Shown piece by piece: positions 34,774 to 43,267 of a DNA stretch of 64,000 nt. Each line of letters starts with the position of its first letter. Within the stretch, counting starts at the first letter, position 1. The stretch is from an uncultured Pseudokineococcus sp. (GTDB lineage Bacteria > Actinomycetota > Actinomycetes > Actinomycetales > Quadrisphaeraceae). The position numbers and the translations under genes are program-made. Under the pieces are notes generated by a model, which saw only the letters and a program-made list of their open reading frames with translations, was not told the DNA's origin and made no database searches. The stretch lies in contig NZ_CANMAA010000008.1 of NCBI RefSeq assembly GCF_947495735.1, positions 62,001 to 126,000 on the forward strand. Reading direction: 5' to 3'.

Positions 34774-36459
34774 TCAGCGGCACCGCCCTGCAGGCGCCAT
34801 CTCGACGACTGCGTCGGCGAGCGCTCGGTCCGAGCGGTGCGTCGCCACGGCGACCGTCCGTCCCTCCACGCCGGTCAGCAGCTCGTCGAGCACCGCCGTC
34901 GCGGCGCCGGCGTCCAGGTGCTCGGCGGGCTCGTCGAGCAGGACGACGGGCGCGCCGGTGAGCAGGGCGCGGGCCACGAGCAGCCGGCGGCGCTCACCGC
35001 CGGAGACGTCGGTGCCGGCGGAGCCGAGGACGGTGCCGAGGCCCTCGGGCAGGGCCGTGGCCCACGCGGCGAGACCGACCTGGCCCAGCGCCGCGAGCAG
35101 CACCGCGTCGTCCACGGCACCGCTGGCGAGGCGGAGGTTCTCGCGCAGCGTGGTGGCGAACAGGTGCCCGTCCTCGGCGGCCAGCGCCACGAGCCCGCGG
35201 CGCTGGTCGTCGGAGAGCTCGTGCACCGGGACGCCACCGACCGTGACGGTGCCGGCGACCGGCGGGATCAGCCCCGCCAGCGTCAGGAGCAGCGTCGTCT
35301 TGCCGCAGCCGCTGGGGCCGGTGATCGCCAGGGTGGCGCCGGGCTCGAGGTCCAGGTCGAGGCCGGTCAGCACCGGCGCGGCGCCGGGCCAGCCGACCGA
35401 CAGGCCGCGGGCGCGGATCGTCGTCCCGTCCGGGGTCTGCTCCACGACCGGCGCAGCCGTCGGGGCGCCGTCCACGAGCGCCAGCACCCGCGCCGCCGCG
35501 GCGCGGCAGCGCACGAGCGACGTCGCGGCGGCGGGCAGCGCGGCCACCCCCTCGAACGCGGCGAGCGGCAGCAGCGCCACCACGACGAAGTGCACCGCCG
35601 ACAGCGCGCCGTCGGACGCCGCGGGCACGCCCACGACCAGCGAGCCGACGACCGCCGCGCCGAGGGCCAGCTGCACCAGCGCCTTCGCCGCGGCCGCCGG
35701 TCGCGCCGCGCGCTCGGCGGCCTCGTCGAGCCGGGCCTGGGCGCTCGCCAGCGCGTCCTGCCGCGCGGTGAGCTGACCGGCCACCGCGAGCTCGTCCGCG
35801 CCGTCGAGGACGGCCAGGGACTCCGCGGCCACGGCGCCGCGGGCGTCGGCGGCCTCGACCTCCGCCGCCCGGGCGGCGCGGCCCGCGAGCAGGGGGGCGC
35901 CGACGCCCGCCACCAGCAGCGCGGCGGCGAGCACCGCGCCGGCCGCGGGCAGCAGCGCGGTGGCCAGCACCACGGTCGCGAGGCCGGTCACCAGCGCGAC
36001 GAGCGCCGGCAGCAGGACGCGCACCACCAGGTCGGCGAGGGCGTCGACGTCCGCGCCGAGCCGGGCGAGGAGGTCGCCGCGCCGCAGCCGCGCGACGGCG
36101 GAGGTGTCCGCCGCAGCCAGCCGCCGGTAGACGCCCTCGCGCAGGTCGACGACGCCGCGCAGCGCGACGTCGTGCGACACCAGGCGCTCGACGTACCGGA
36201 AGACCCCGCGCCCGAGGCCCAGCGCCCGCACGCACACCACCGCGACCGACAGCGCCAGCACCGGCGGCTGCTCGGCCGCCCGCGCGATCAGCCACGCCGA
36301 CGTCGCCGCCAGCCCGACCGCGCACCCCAGCGCCAGCGACCCCGCGCCCACGGCACCGGCGAGGCGCCAGCGGGGGAGGTCGAGCATCGCCAGCGCGCGG
36401 ACGGCCGGGTCGGCCAGCACGGCCGAGCGCACCCGGCGGGGGAGGCTCACGAGACGCAC
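34774..36459 (-). CDS. cydC: Thiol reductant ABC exporter subunit CydC
   Basis: Half of the heterodimeric CydDC ABC exporter, which moves cysteine/glutathione-type reductants (and haem-linked factors) to the periplasmic side and is needed for cytochrome bd assembly. The 561 residues comprise six membrane helices and a C-terminal ATPase with Walker A AITGPSGCGKTTLLL, signature DVSGGERRRLLVARALL and Walker B PVVLLDEPAEHLD. GTG at 36459 overlaps the end of cydD by 13 bases, so the pair is translationally coupled. Last gene of cydABDC. Confidence 0.9.
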   Translation of the reverse strand: MRLVSLPRRVRSAVLADPAVRALAMLDLPRWRLAGAVGAGSLALGCAVGLAATSAWLIARAAEQPPVLALSVAVVCVRALGLGRGVFRYVERLVSHDVALRGVVDLREGVYRRLAAADTSAVARLRRGDLLARLGADVDALADLVVRVLLPALVALVTGLATVVLATALLPAAGAVLAAALLVAGVGAPLLAGRAARAAEVEAADARGAVAAESLAVLDGADELAVAGQLTARQDALASAQARLDEAAERAARPAAAAKALVQLALGAAVVGSLVVGVPAASDGALSAVHFVVVALLPLAAFEGVAALPAAATSLVRCRAAAARVLALVDGAPTAAPVVEQTPDGTTIRARGLSVGWPGAAPVLTGLDLDLEPGATLAITGPSGCGKTTLLLTLAGLIPPVAGTVTVGGVPVHELSDDQRRGLVALAAEDGHLFATTLRENLRLASGAVDDAVLLAALGQVGLAAWATALPEGLGTVLGSAGTDVSGGERRRLLVARALLTGAPVVLLDEPAEHLDAGAATAVLDELLTGVEGRTVAVATHRSDRALADAVVEMAPAGRCR

Positions 36460-38162
36460 AGCGCGCCGTCCTTCGTGTCGTCAGACGTGGTGGGGGAGAG
36501 GTCGTCACCGGGGCGGGTCGGCGCCGGGACGGCGGGAGCGGCCGCGTCGACGGCCGCCGAGCGGACGGCCACCACCTCGTCGGCGACGGCCAGCAGCTCG
36601 GGCCGGTGCGCGACGACGAGCACCGCGCACCCGGCCGCGGCGAGCTCGCGGATCGTCGCCAGCACCACGGCCTCGGTGCCCGCGTCGAGGTGGGCCGTCG
36701 GCTCGTCGAGCACGACGACGTCCGCGCCCGCCTCCACGCGCAGCAGCACGCGGGCCAGCGCCACCCGCTGCCGCTGGCCGGCGGAGACGCCGACCCCGCC
36801 CTGCCCGAGCGGGGCGTCCCACCCGCGCTCGGCGACGACGGGCGCGAGCCCGACGCGCTCGGCGGCGCGTTCGAGCGCGGCGTCGTCGGCGTCGGGGGTG
36901 GCGAGGCGCACGTTGTCCGCGAGCGTCCCGGGGACGACGAGCGGGCGCTGCGGGACCCACGCGACCCGGCGGTGCGCCACGGGCACCGCGGTGCCGGAGG
37001 TCGGCGCCGCCAGGCCGAGCAGGACGGCGGCGGCCGTCGACTTCCCGCACCCGTTCGGCCCGGCCAGCGCGACGATGCGGCCGGGCGCGAGCGACATCGA
37101 CAGCCCCGCCGGCGCGAGCACGCCGCGCCCGGGCTGCTCGACGCTGACGTCCACCAGCCGCACGGGGGCGCCGTCGGCACGGCCCGGCTCGCGGGCAGGA
37201 GCCGCGGGGAGCGGCGTCTCGAGCACCGCGAAGGCCTGCTCGGCCGCGGCGACGCCGTCCGCGCTGGCGTGGAAGGAGGCGCCGACCGCGCGCAGCGGCA
37301 GGTACACCTCGGGCGCGAGCAGCAGGACGACGAGCGCCGTCTCCAGGTCCAGCGACCCCGACACGAGCCGCAGCCCGACGCCCACCGCGACGAGGGCCAC
37401 CGACAGCGTCGTCAGCACCTCGAGCACGAGGGAGGACAGGAAGGCCATCCGCAGCGTCGCGCCCGTCGCGGCCCGCGCGGCGTCGCCCGCGGCGCGCACC
37501 CGCGAGGCCTGGCCGGTCGCGCGGCCGAGCGCCCGCAGCGTCGGCAGGCCGGCGACGAGGTCGAGCACCTGCGCGCCGAGGGCCTGCAGGCTGTCCTGGC
37601 GGCGCAGGGCGGCGTCGCGCGTCGCCCACCCGACGAGGGCCATGAACAGCGGGACCAGCGGGAGCGTGAGCGCGATCGTGGCCACCGCCAGCAGGTCCGC
37701 GCGCAGCATCACGAGCAGCAGCGCCGGCGGCAGGAGCGCGGCGAGCAGCAGCTGCGGCAGGTAGGTGACGAGGTAGCCCTCGAGCCCGTCCAGCCCGCGG
37801 GTGGACAGCTCGGTGACGGCGACGGAGCGGTCCCCGAGGCCCCGCCGTCCCAGCCGTGCGGCGTGCGCGACGACGGCCGCCCGCAGCTGCCCGATCGTCT
37901 GAGTCGCCGCGCGGTGGGCGAAGCGCTCCTGCACCCAGACGACCCCGACGCGCAGCGCGAGGACGACGGCGAGCCATCCCGCGCTCGTCGCGACGTCGGA
38001 CCACGCGTCGCCCCGCATCGTCACGCCGGCGACGGCGCGGGCCAGCAGCAGCGACTGCACGACGACGAGCACCGCCGTGGCGCCGCCCAGCAGCGCCGTC
38101 AGCACGACGTAGCGGCGGGCCGCGCGCGAGGTGCGCAGCAGGCGGGGGTCGAGCGGGCGCAC
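36447..38162 (-). CDS. cydD: Thiol reductant ABC exporter subunit CydD
   Basis: The second half of the CydDC exporter, 571 residues: six-helix transmembrane domain with the family segment ATQTIGQLRAAVVAHAARLG, then an ATPase with Walker A ALAGPNGCGKSTAAA, signature GVSAGQRQRVALARVLL and Walker B DVVVLDEPTAHLD. GTG at 38162 is just 3 bases after the cydB stop. The gene order cydA-cydB-cydD-cydC is the usual one in actinobacteria. Confidence 0.9.
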   Translation of the reverse strand: MRPLDPRLLRTSRAARRYVVLTALLGGATAVLVVVQSLLLARAVAGVTMRGDAWSDVATSAGWLAVVLALRVGVVWVQERFAHRAATQTIGQLRAAVVAHAARLGRRGLGDRSVAVTELSTRGLDGLEGYLVTYLPQLLLAALLPPALLLVMLRADLLAVATIALTLPLVPLFMALVGWATRDAALRRQDSLQALGAQVLDLVAGLPTLRALGRATGQASRVRAAGDAARAATGATLRMAFLSSLVLEVLTTLSVALVAVGVGLRLVSGSLDLETALVVLLLAPEVYLPLRAVGASFHASADGVAAAEQAFAVLETPLPAAPAREPGRADGAPVRLVDVSVEQPGRGVLAPAGLSMSLAPGRIVALAGPNGCGKSTAAAVLLGLAAPTSGTAVPVAHRRVAWVPQRPLVVPGTLADNVRLATPDADDAALERAAERVGLAPVVAERGWDAPLGQGGVGVSAGQRQRVALARVLLRVEAGADVVVLDEPTAHLDAGTEAVVLATIRELAAAGCAVLVVAHRPELLAVADEVVAVRSAAVDAAAPAVPAPTRPGDDLSPTTSDDTKDGALCVS

Positions 38163-38165
38163 GGC

Positions 38166-39272
38166 TCAGGCCTGACCGGGAGCGCTGCTGCTGGTGTCGG
38201 TGTCGGCCTCGCGCACGACCGTCGCGGGGCTGCTGCCCCCGCCGCCGCGCTGGCGCGGGACGACCTCCAGGCCGATGCCCGCGGGGATGTGGTCCACCGA
38301 CAGCCGGCGGCGGAACACCCACAGCGTCCACCCCTGGTAGAGCAGGACGAGGGGGGTGAGGAAGCCGGCTACCCACGTCATCACGGTGAGCGTGTACTGC
38401 GTGGACGAGGCGTTCGCGATGGTGAGGGTGCCCGCCGGGTCGGTGCTCGAGGGCATCACGGCCGGGAAGAGCGACCCGAAGATGAGCACCACCGCCGCGA
38501 CGACGACCAGGCACGTCCCGGCGAACGCCAGCCCCTCGCGGCGCCGCGGCGCCAGGACGACGACGGCCAGCAGGCCCGCGGCGGCGACGGCCACCACGCC
38601 CCAGGTCCAGCCCTTGCCGTGCGCCAGCTGGGTCCAGACCGCCCAGGTCCCGGCGACGAGGAGCGTCGGCACCGACAGCCGGACGGCGGTGCGGTGCGCG
38701 CGCTCGCGGACGTCGCCGAGGGTGCGCAGGCCCAGGAACAGCGCGCCGTGCAGCAGGAAGAGCATCAGCGTGGTGACGCCGCCGAGCAGCGCGTAGGGGC
38801 CCAGCAGGTCGAGCACCGAGCCGGTGGAGGTGAAGTCCGCGTCGATCGGCACGCCGCGCACGATGTTGGAGAACGCGACGCCCCACAGCAGCGCCGGGAG
38901 GACCGAGCCCACGAAGATCGCGACGTCCCACCGGGTGCGCCAGCGCTGCTCGTCGAGCTTGCCGCGGTACTCGAAGGCGACGCCGCGGATGATCAGCGCG
39001 AACAGGATGGCCAGCAGCGGCATGTAGAAGCCGCTGAAGAGCGTGGCGTACCACTCGGGGAACGCCGCGAACGTGGCGCCGCCGGCGACGATCAGCCAGA
39101 CCTCGTTGCCGTCCCAGACGGGGGCGATGGTGTTGATGACGAGGCGGCGCTCGGCGTCCGACCGCGTGACGAACGGCATCAGCATGCCGACGCCGAAGTC
39201 GAAGCCCTCGAGCACGAGGTAGCCGGTCCACAGGACGGCGATGAGCAGGAACCAGACCAGCTGGAGGTCCAC
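38166..39272 (-). CDS. cydB: Cytochrome bd ubiquinol oxidase subunit II
   Basis: Membrane subunit of the high-affinity bd oxidase, 368 residues with eight or nine helices. The N-terminus (LQLVWFLLIAVLWTGYLVLEGFDFGVGML) and PVWDGNEVWLIVAGGATFAAFPEWYATLFSG are hallmark segments; the conserved Trp and Asp around the haem interface are present. GTG at 39272 begins exactly at this N-terminus; upstream open frame belongs to a shadow of cydA. It has a polar C-terminal tail. Confidence 0.93.
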   Translation of the reverse strand: MDLQLVWFLLIAVLWTGYLVLEGFDFGVGMLMPFVTRSDAERRLVINTIAPVWDGNEVWLIVAGGATFAAFPEWYATLFSGFYMPLLAILFALIIRGVAFEYRGKLDEQRWRTRWDVAIFVGSVLPALLWGVAFSNIVRGVPIDADFTSTGSVLDLLGPYALLGGVTTLMLFLLHGALFLGLRTLGDVRERAHRTAVRLSVPTLLVAGTWAVWTQLAHGKGWTWGVVAVAAAGLLAVVVLAPRRREGLAFAGTCLVVVAAVVLIFGSLFPAVMPSSTDPAGTLTIANASSTQYTLTVMTWVAGFLTPLVLLYQGWTLWVFRRRLSVDHIPAGIGLEVVPRQRGGGGSSPATVVREADTDTSSSAPGQA

Positions 39273-39322
39273 GGGGAGGTCTCGCTTCTCGGGGAGGGGG
39301 CTTCTCGGGAGGTGGAGGCGCG

Positions 39323-40762
39323 TCAGTACGCGAAGTGCAGAGGGGCGTCGGGCTGGCGCTGGTCGTCGCCCGGGGGCGCCTCGGCCGGCTGCGCGCCGTG
39401 CTGGACGTAGCGGCGCAGCAGGCCGAACCACACGACGGCGAGAACGCCGTACACGAGCGTGTAGACGACCAGCGAGGTGAGCACGGCCCACTCCGAGATC
39501 GGCGACACCCCCACCGCGGTCAGCAGCCGGACCTCCGTCTCGCCCGTCGGGTTCGGCGCGACGACCCAGGGCTGGCGCCCCATCTCCGTGAAGATCCAGC
39601 CCGTCGCGTTGGCGAGGAAGGGCATGGGCAGGGCGACCAGCGCGAGCCGGCCGAACCAGCGCTGCGACGGGATGCGGCCGCGGCGCGTGAGCCACAGGCC
39701 GGCCAGTGCGAGCGCCGCGGAGAAGACGCCGAAGCCCATCATCAGGCGGAAGGACCAGTAGGTGACGGGCAGCAGCGGCGTGTAGCTGCCGGGGCCGTAG
39801 AGCTGCTCGTAGCTGGCCTGCACCTCGCGGACGCCGGGGACCGTGGCGTCGACGTCGCCCGTGGCGAGGTAGGCCGTCACGCCCGGGACGGTGAGCTGGC
39901 GCACGTCGCAGCGGTTCTCGAGGTCGCCGACGGCGAAGATGCTGAAGCCCGCGCCGGTCTCGGTGTCGCACAGCGCTTCGGCGGCGGCCATCTTCATGGG
40001 CTGCTGCTCGAACATGAGCTTGGCCTGCGCGTCACCGGAGACGAAGACCCCCACGCCGCCGACGAGCAGCGCGACGAGCCCGACCATGAGCGCGGGGCGG
40101 TAGACCGCGGCCTCGTCCGTGCGGCCGGCCCTCATGTGCCGCACGCACCACCAGCCCGCGATGCCGGCGACGAACGTCCCGGCGACGACGAGGGAACCCG
40201 TCACCGTGTGCGGGAACGCCGCCAGCAGCGTCGAGTTCGTGAGGACGGCGAGGATGCTGTCCATCTCGGCGCGGCCGGTCTCGGGGTTGTAGTGGGTCCC
40301 GACCGGGTGCTGCATCCACGAGTTCGCGGCGAGGATGAAGTACGCCGAGGCGTTCACCGACAGCGCCACGAGCCAGATGCAGGCCAGGTGGACGAGGCGG
40401 GGCAGGCGGTCCCAGCCGAAGATCCACAGGCCGAGGAACGTGGACTCGACGAAGAACGCCGCGAGGCCCTCGATCGCGAGCGGCGCGCCGAACACGTCCC
40501 CGACGAAGCGCGAGTACTCGCTCCAGTTCATCCCGAACTGGAACTCCTGCACGATGCCGGTGACGACGCCGGTGGCGAAGTTGATGAGCAGGAGCTCGCC
40601 GAAGAACTTCGTCAGCCGCAGCCAGCGCTCCTGGCCCGTGCGGTGCCAGGCGGTCTGCATGACGGCGACGAGCGGTGCCAGGCCGATCGTGAGCGGCACG
40701 AACATGAAGTGGTAGATCGTGATGATGCCGAACTGCCACCGCGCGAGGTCCAGGGTGTCCAC
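39323..40762 (-). CDS. cydA: Cytochrome bd ubiquinol oxidase subunit I
   Basis: Catalytic haem-bearing subunit of the bd-type terminal oxidase, active at low oxygen and resistant to NO. The 479 residues include the first haem ligand His (TIYHFMFVPLTIGLAP, His 18), the FPHTVTGSLVV segment, and the quinol-loop end GWIFTEMGRQPW. There is no long Q-loop insertion. GTG at 40762 (VDTLDLARWQFG) matches the family N-terminus. A DevR-type palindrome at 40822-40835 lies 60 bases upstream, so the whole cydABDC operon is probably induced under hypoxia. Confidence 0.94.
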   Translation of the reverse strand: MDTLDLARWQFGIITIYHFMFVPLTIGLAPLVAVMQTAWHRTGQERWLRLTKFFGELLLINFATGVVTGIVQEFQFGMNWSEYSRFVGDVFGAPLAIEGLAAFFVESTFLGLWIFGWDRLPRLVHLACIWLVALSVNASAYFILAANSWMQHPVGTHYNPETGRAEMDSILAVLTNSTLLAAFPHTVTGSLVVAGTFVAGIAGWWCVRHMRAGRTDEAAVYRPALMVGLVALLVGGVGVFVSGDAQAKLMFEQQPMKMAAAEALCDTETGAGFSIFAVGDLENRCDVRQLTVPGVTAYLATGDVDATVPGVREVQASYEQLYGPGSYTPLLPVTYWSFRLMMGFGVFSAALALAGLWLTRRGRIPSQRWFGRLALVALPMPFLANATGWIFTEMGRQPWVVAPNPTGETEVRLLTAVGVSPISEWAVLTSLVVYTLVYGVLAVVWFGLLRRYVQHGAQPAEAPPGDDQRQPDAPLHFAY

Positions 40763-40821
40763 GCGAGCGACGCTAAGGACGGCGCCCGCCCGGGAGGCTC
40801 GCCGAGAGTCGCCCCTCCTCG

Positions 40822-40835
40822 GGACCAAGGTCCCT
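40822..40835 (-). promoter_or_regulatory. Putative DevR/DosR box upstream of cydA
   Basis: GGGACCAAGGTCCC has perfect GGGAC-N4-GTCCC arms (six-base arms around AA). Its centre is 66 bases before the cydA start. The same spacing is seen in sites near the hemerythrin and devR genes. Confidence 0.72.
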
Positions 40836-40894
40836 CACGTGCGCGCATCCGTCCCGGATGTCCGGATCAGCCAGGCTCGTCCACACGTCCCCCC

Positions 40895-40960
40895 GGGGCG
40901 AGTCGTCGCCTGCTCGCCCCGGGGGTCGCCCTCGTGGGGCGAGTCGTCGCCTGGTCGCCC
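40895..40960 (-). terminator. Two tandem hairpin units (41-bp period) after the L,D-transpeptidase gene
   Basis: A 25-base unit (GGGGCGAGTCGTCGCCTG then STCGCCC) occurs at 40895-40919 and 40936-40960, 41 bases apart. Each folds as GGGGCGA pairing with TCGCCC-type sequence. It lies between the L,D-transpeptidase stop and the cydA promoter on the same strand and so can act as a double terminator. Confidence 0.6.
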
Positions 40961-40999
40961 ACGTGCTGTCGTGCCGCGCCCCCTGGTCGGGGCGACGTC

Positions 41000-41767
41000 T
41001 CAGCGCACGACCACGGTGCTCCCGATCGGCATCAGGCCCTTGCTCCAGATCATGTCCATCGCCGCGGTGCTCACCCGGGCGCACCCGTGGGACGCCGGGT
41101 AGGCCGGGATGCTCGTGGAGCCGTGGACGGCGATGCCGTCCGGGTGGAAGTACCGCGGCCGGTACAGCCGGCCGAGCGCCGCGTCCCGCCAGCCGTCCTG
41201 GGCCCAGCTGACGCGGAAGGTCCCCGCGGGGGTGTCCGCGAGGCTCCGCCCGCCCTTGCTGTTCCGGTAGTACTCGAACGTCCCGGTGGACGTGTGCAGG
41301 ACCGTCCGGACGCGCCCGCCGTCGACGAACAGGACGAGCCCGGCGTCGCGCACGACCTCCACGGCGCGCCCGCTGCGCGTGCTGGCCCGCGGGACGACGC
41401 CGGAGTCCAGCGCCCGGCGGGTCCTCGGCCCCAGGACGCCGTCGCGCGACAGCCCGGCCGCCCCCTGCAGGGCGAAGACCGCCTGCTCCGTGAGCGGGCC
41501 GAACGCGCCGTCCGGCGTGCCGAGCCAGTACCCCAGCGCGCTGAGCCGCTTCTGCGCCGCCAGGACCGCGGCGCTGCGGTCGCCGCGGCGCAGGACCGGC
41601 GCCGCTGCGGTCGAGCCGGCAGCCGAGGCGGTGAGGGCAGGTGGCGCCGACCCGACCCGCGGGGTCGTCGCCCCCGCCCCCGCGCCCGTGCCGAGGACGA
41701 CCAGAGCTGCTGCCGCAGCTGCCGTCGCCGTCCTCACCAGGTGTGTCGTCGTCGTCCCTCGTCGCAT
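41000..41767 (-). CDS. L,D-transpeptidase with peptidoglycan-binding domain
   Basis: This exported cell-wall enzyme makes 3-3 cross-links or attaches proteins to peptidoglycan. The 255 residues begin with a signal peptide (TATAAAAAALVVLGTGAGAGA), followed by a PG_binding_1 domain (VLAAQKRLSALGYWLGTPDG ... VLGPRTRRALDSG) and a YkuD catalytic domain ending in HGSTSIPAYPASHGCARVS with the catalytic Cys and two His. ATG at 41767 gives a proper signal peptide. It sits between cyd and hmp without an obvious functional link. Confidence 0.9.
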   Translation of the reverse strand: MRRGTTTTHLVRTATAAAAAALVVLGTGAGAGATTPRVGSAPPALTASAAGSTAAAPVLRRGDRSAAVLAAQKRLSALGYWLGTPDGAFGPLTEQAVFALQGAAGLSRDGVLGPRTRRALDSGVVPRASTRSGRAVEVVRDAGLVLFVDGGRVRTVLHTSTGTFEYYRNSKGGRSLADTPAGTFRVSWAQDGWRDAALGRLYRPRYFHPDGIAVHGSTSIPAYPASHGCARVSTAAMDMIWSKGLMPIGSTVVVR

Positions 41768-41919
41768 GGCCGCCCCCACGTCCTCGCACCGAGCGTGACG
41801 ACGTGGTCGTCGCCGCGCACGCCTGATCGTCCTCGCCGCGACGGCTCGTGTCCGGCGCTTCGGCGGATCGGTGGACGACGCACCGGCGCACCGGGGGACG
41901 ACGCAGGGCCCCGCGGGGC

Positions 41920-43170
41920 TCAGCCCGCCGACCCCGTGGCGGCCCACAGGTCGGGGCCGAAGACCTCGTAGTGGATGCGCTCGGCCGGCACGCCCTGGCG
42001 CAGCAGCCCGGCGCGCACCTCGCGCATGAACGGCAGCGGCCCGCACACGTACGCCACCGCGCCGTCGGGGACGGCGACGTCGGCCATGTCGACGAAGCCC
42101 TCCCGCGGCACCGCGCCGCCGCCGGTGACCGGGTCGGCGCCGGGGCGCTCGTACCAGACGTGCTGCTCGGCCCGCGGCAGCTGCGCGCTCAGGGCGTCGA
42201 CCTCCTCGCGCAGCGGGTGGACGTCCCGCGAGCGGTCGGCGTGCACCAGCACGACCTGCCGGTCCGGCGTCCGCCGCGCCACGGTGTCGAGCATCGCCGC
42301 CATCGGCGTGATGCCGACGCCGGCGCTCGCGAGCACCAGCGGCGCCGTCGAGGTGTCCAGCACGACCTCGCCGAAGGGCTCGCTGAGCAGCAGCGCGTCG
42401 CCCTCGCGGACGTCGTCGTGCAGGTACGTCGACACGGCGCCCTCCGGGGCGCCGTCGTGCGCCGCGACCCGGCGCACGCTGATGCGCAGGGAGTCCCGGC
42501 CGGGGCCGCGGGAGAGCGTGTACTGGCGGGGCTGGCGGCGCCCGTCCGGCAGGTCGACGACCACGGAGACGTACTGGCCCGGCGAGAAGTCGGGCACGGC
42601 GTCGCCGTCCGCCGGGGTGAGGACGAAGGACGTGACCTCCTCGGTGCTCGCCTCCTTGGCGCGCACCACCCACTCCCGCCACGGGTCCTCGGGGTCGACG
42701 CCGGCCCCCTGGTACAGGCGGGCCTCGGCGGCGACGAGCTGCACGGCGAACAGCCAGTACACCTCGTCCCACGCCCGGGCGACCTCCGCCGTCACGGCGT
42801 CGCCGAGGACCTCGCCGACCGCCTCCGTCAGGTGCCGGCCGACGACCAGGTACTGCTCGGGGCGGATGTCGAGCGCCGCGTGCTTGTGCGCGATGCGGGC
42901 CATCACGCGGTCGAAGTCGACGTCACCGCCCGGGCCGGCGTCGTCGCCGTCCTGGGCGAGCAGGTGCTCTGCGTAGGCGACGACGGACATCGCCAGAGCC
43001 TGCTGCTGCTCGCCGCTGGCCTGGTTGGCGGCGTTGAAGGTGCGCAGCAGCTCGGGGTGCGCCGAGAGCATCGCGGCGTAGAAGGTCGTCGTGATCTGGA
43101 CGCCGTGGGCCTGGACGGCGGGCAGCGTCGCGCGCACGACCTCGGCGGAGCTGGGGGACAGGATCGACAT
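41920..43170 (-). CDS. hmp: Flavohemoglobin (nitric oxide dioxygenase)
   Basis: It detoxifies NO to nitrate with O2 and NAD(P)H. The 416 residues comprise an N-terminal globin with proximal His 97 (IAHKHAALDIRPEQY), B10 Tyr 31 and the FNAANQASGEQQQALA segment; an FAD domain with RQYTLS; and an NAD domain with LVLASAGVGITPMAAML and YVCGPLPFM. ATG at 43170 matches the family start. Its place next to narK and narGHJI makes sense because nitrite reduction by nitrate reductase can generate NO. Confidence 0.94.
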   Translation of the reverse strand: MSILSPSSAEVVRATLPAVQAHGVQITTTFYAAMLSAHPELLRTFNAANQASGEQQQALAMSVVAYAEHLLAQDGDDAGPGGDVDFDRVMARIAHKHAALDIRPEQYLVVGRHLTEAVGEVLGDAVTAEVARAWDEVYWLFAVQLVAAEARLYQGAGVDPEDPWREWVVRAKEASTEEVTSFVLTPADGDAVPDFSPGQYVSVVVDLPDGRRQPRQYTLSRGPGRDSLRISVRRVAAHDGAPEGAVSTYLHDDVREGDALLLSEPFGEVVLDTSTAPLVLASAGVGITPMAAMLDTVARRTPDRQVVLVHADRSRDVHPLREEVDALSAQLPRAEQHVWYERPGADPVTGGGAVPREGFVDMADVAVPDGAVAYVCGPLPFMREVRAGLLRQGVPAERIHYEVFGPDLWAATGSAG

Positions 43171-43215
43171 GGGACCTCTTCCGGGTCGTCGGGTCGTGAG
43201 ACGTGGTGCCGCGCA

Positions 43216-43267
43216 GCGGGTCACGACTGCGGGTCACGACTGCGGGTCAGGGCTCCGGGTCAGGGCT
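43216..43267. repeat. Four tandem 13-bp units overlapping the narK 3' end
   Basis: Two identical units GCGGGTCACGACT (43216, 43229) are followed by two variants (GCGGGTCAGGGCT at 43242, CCGGGTCAGGGCT at 43255). The narK stop codon lies in the last unit. Confidence 0.85.
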
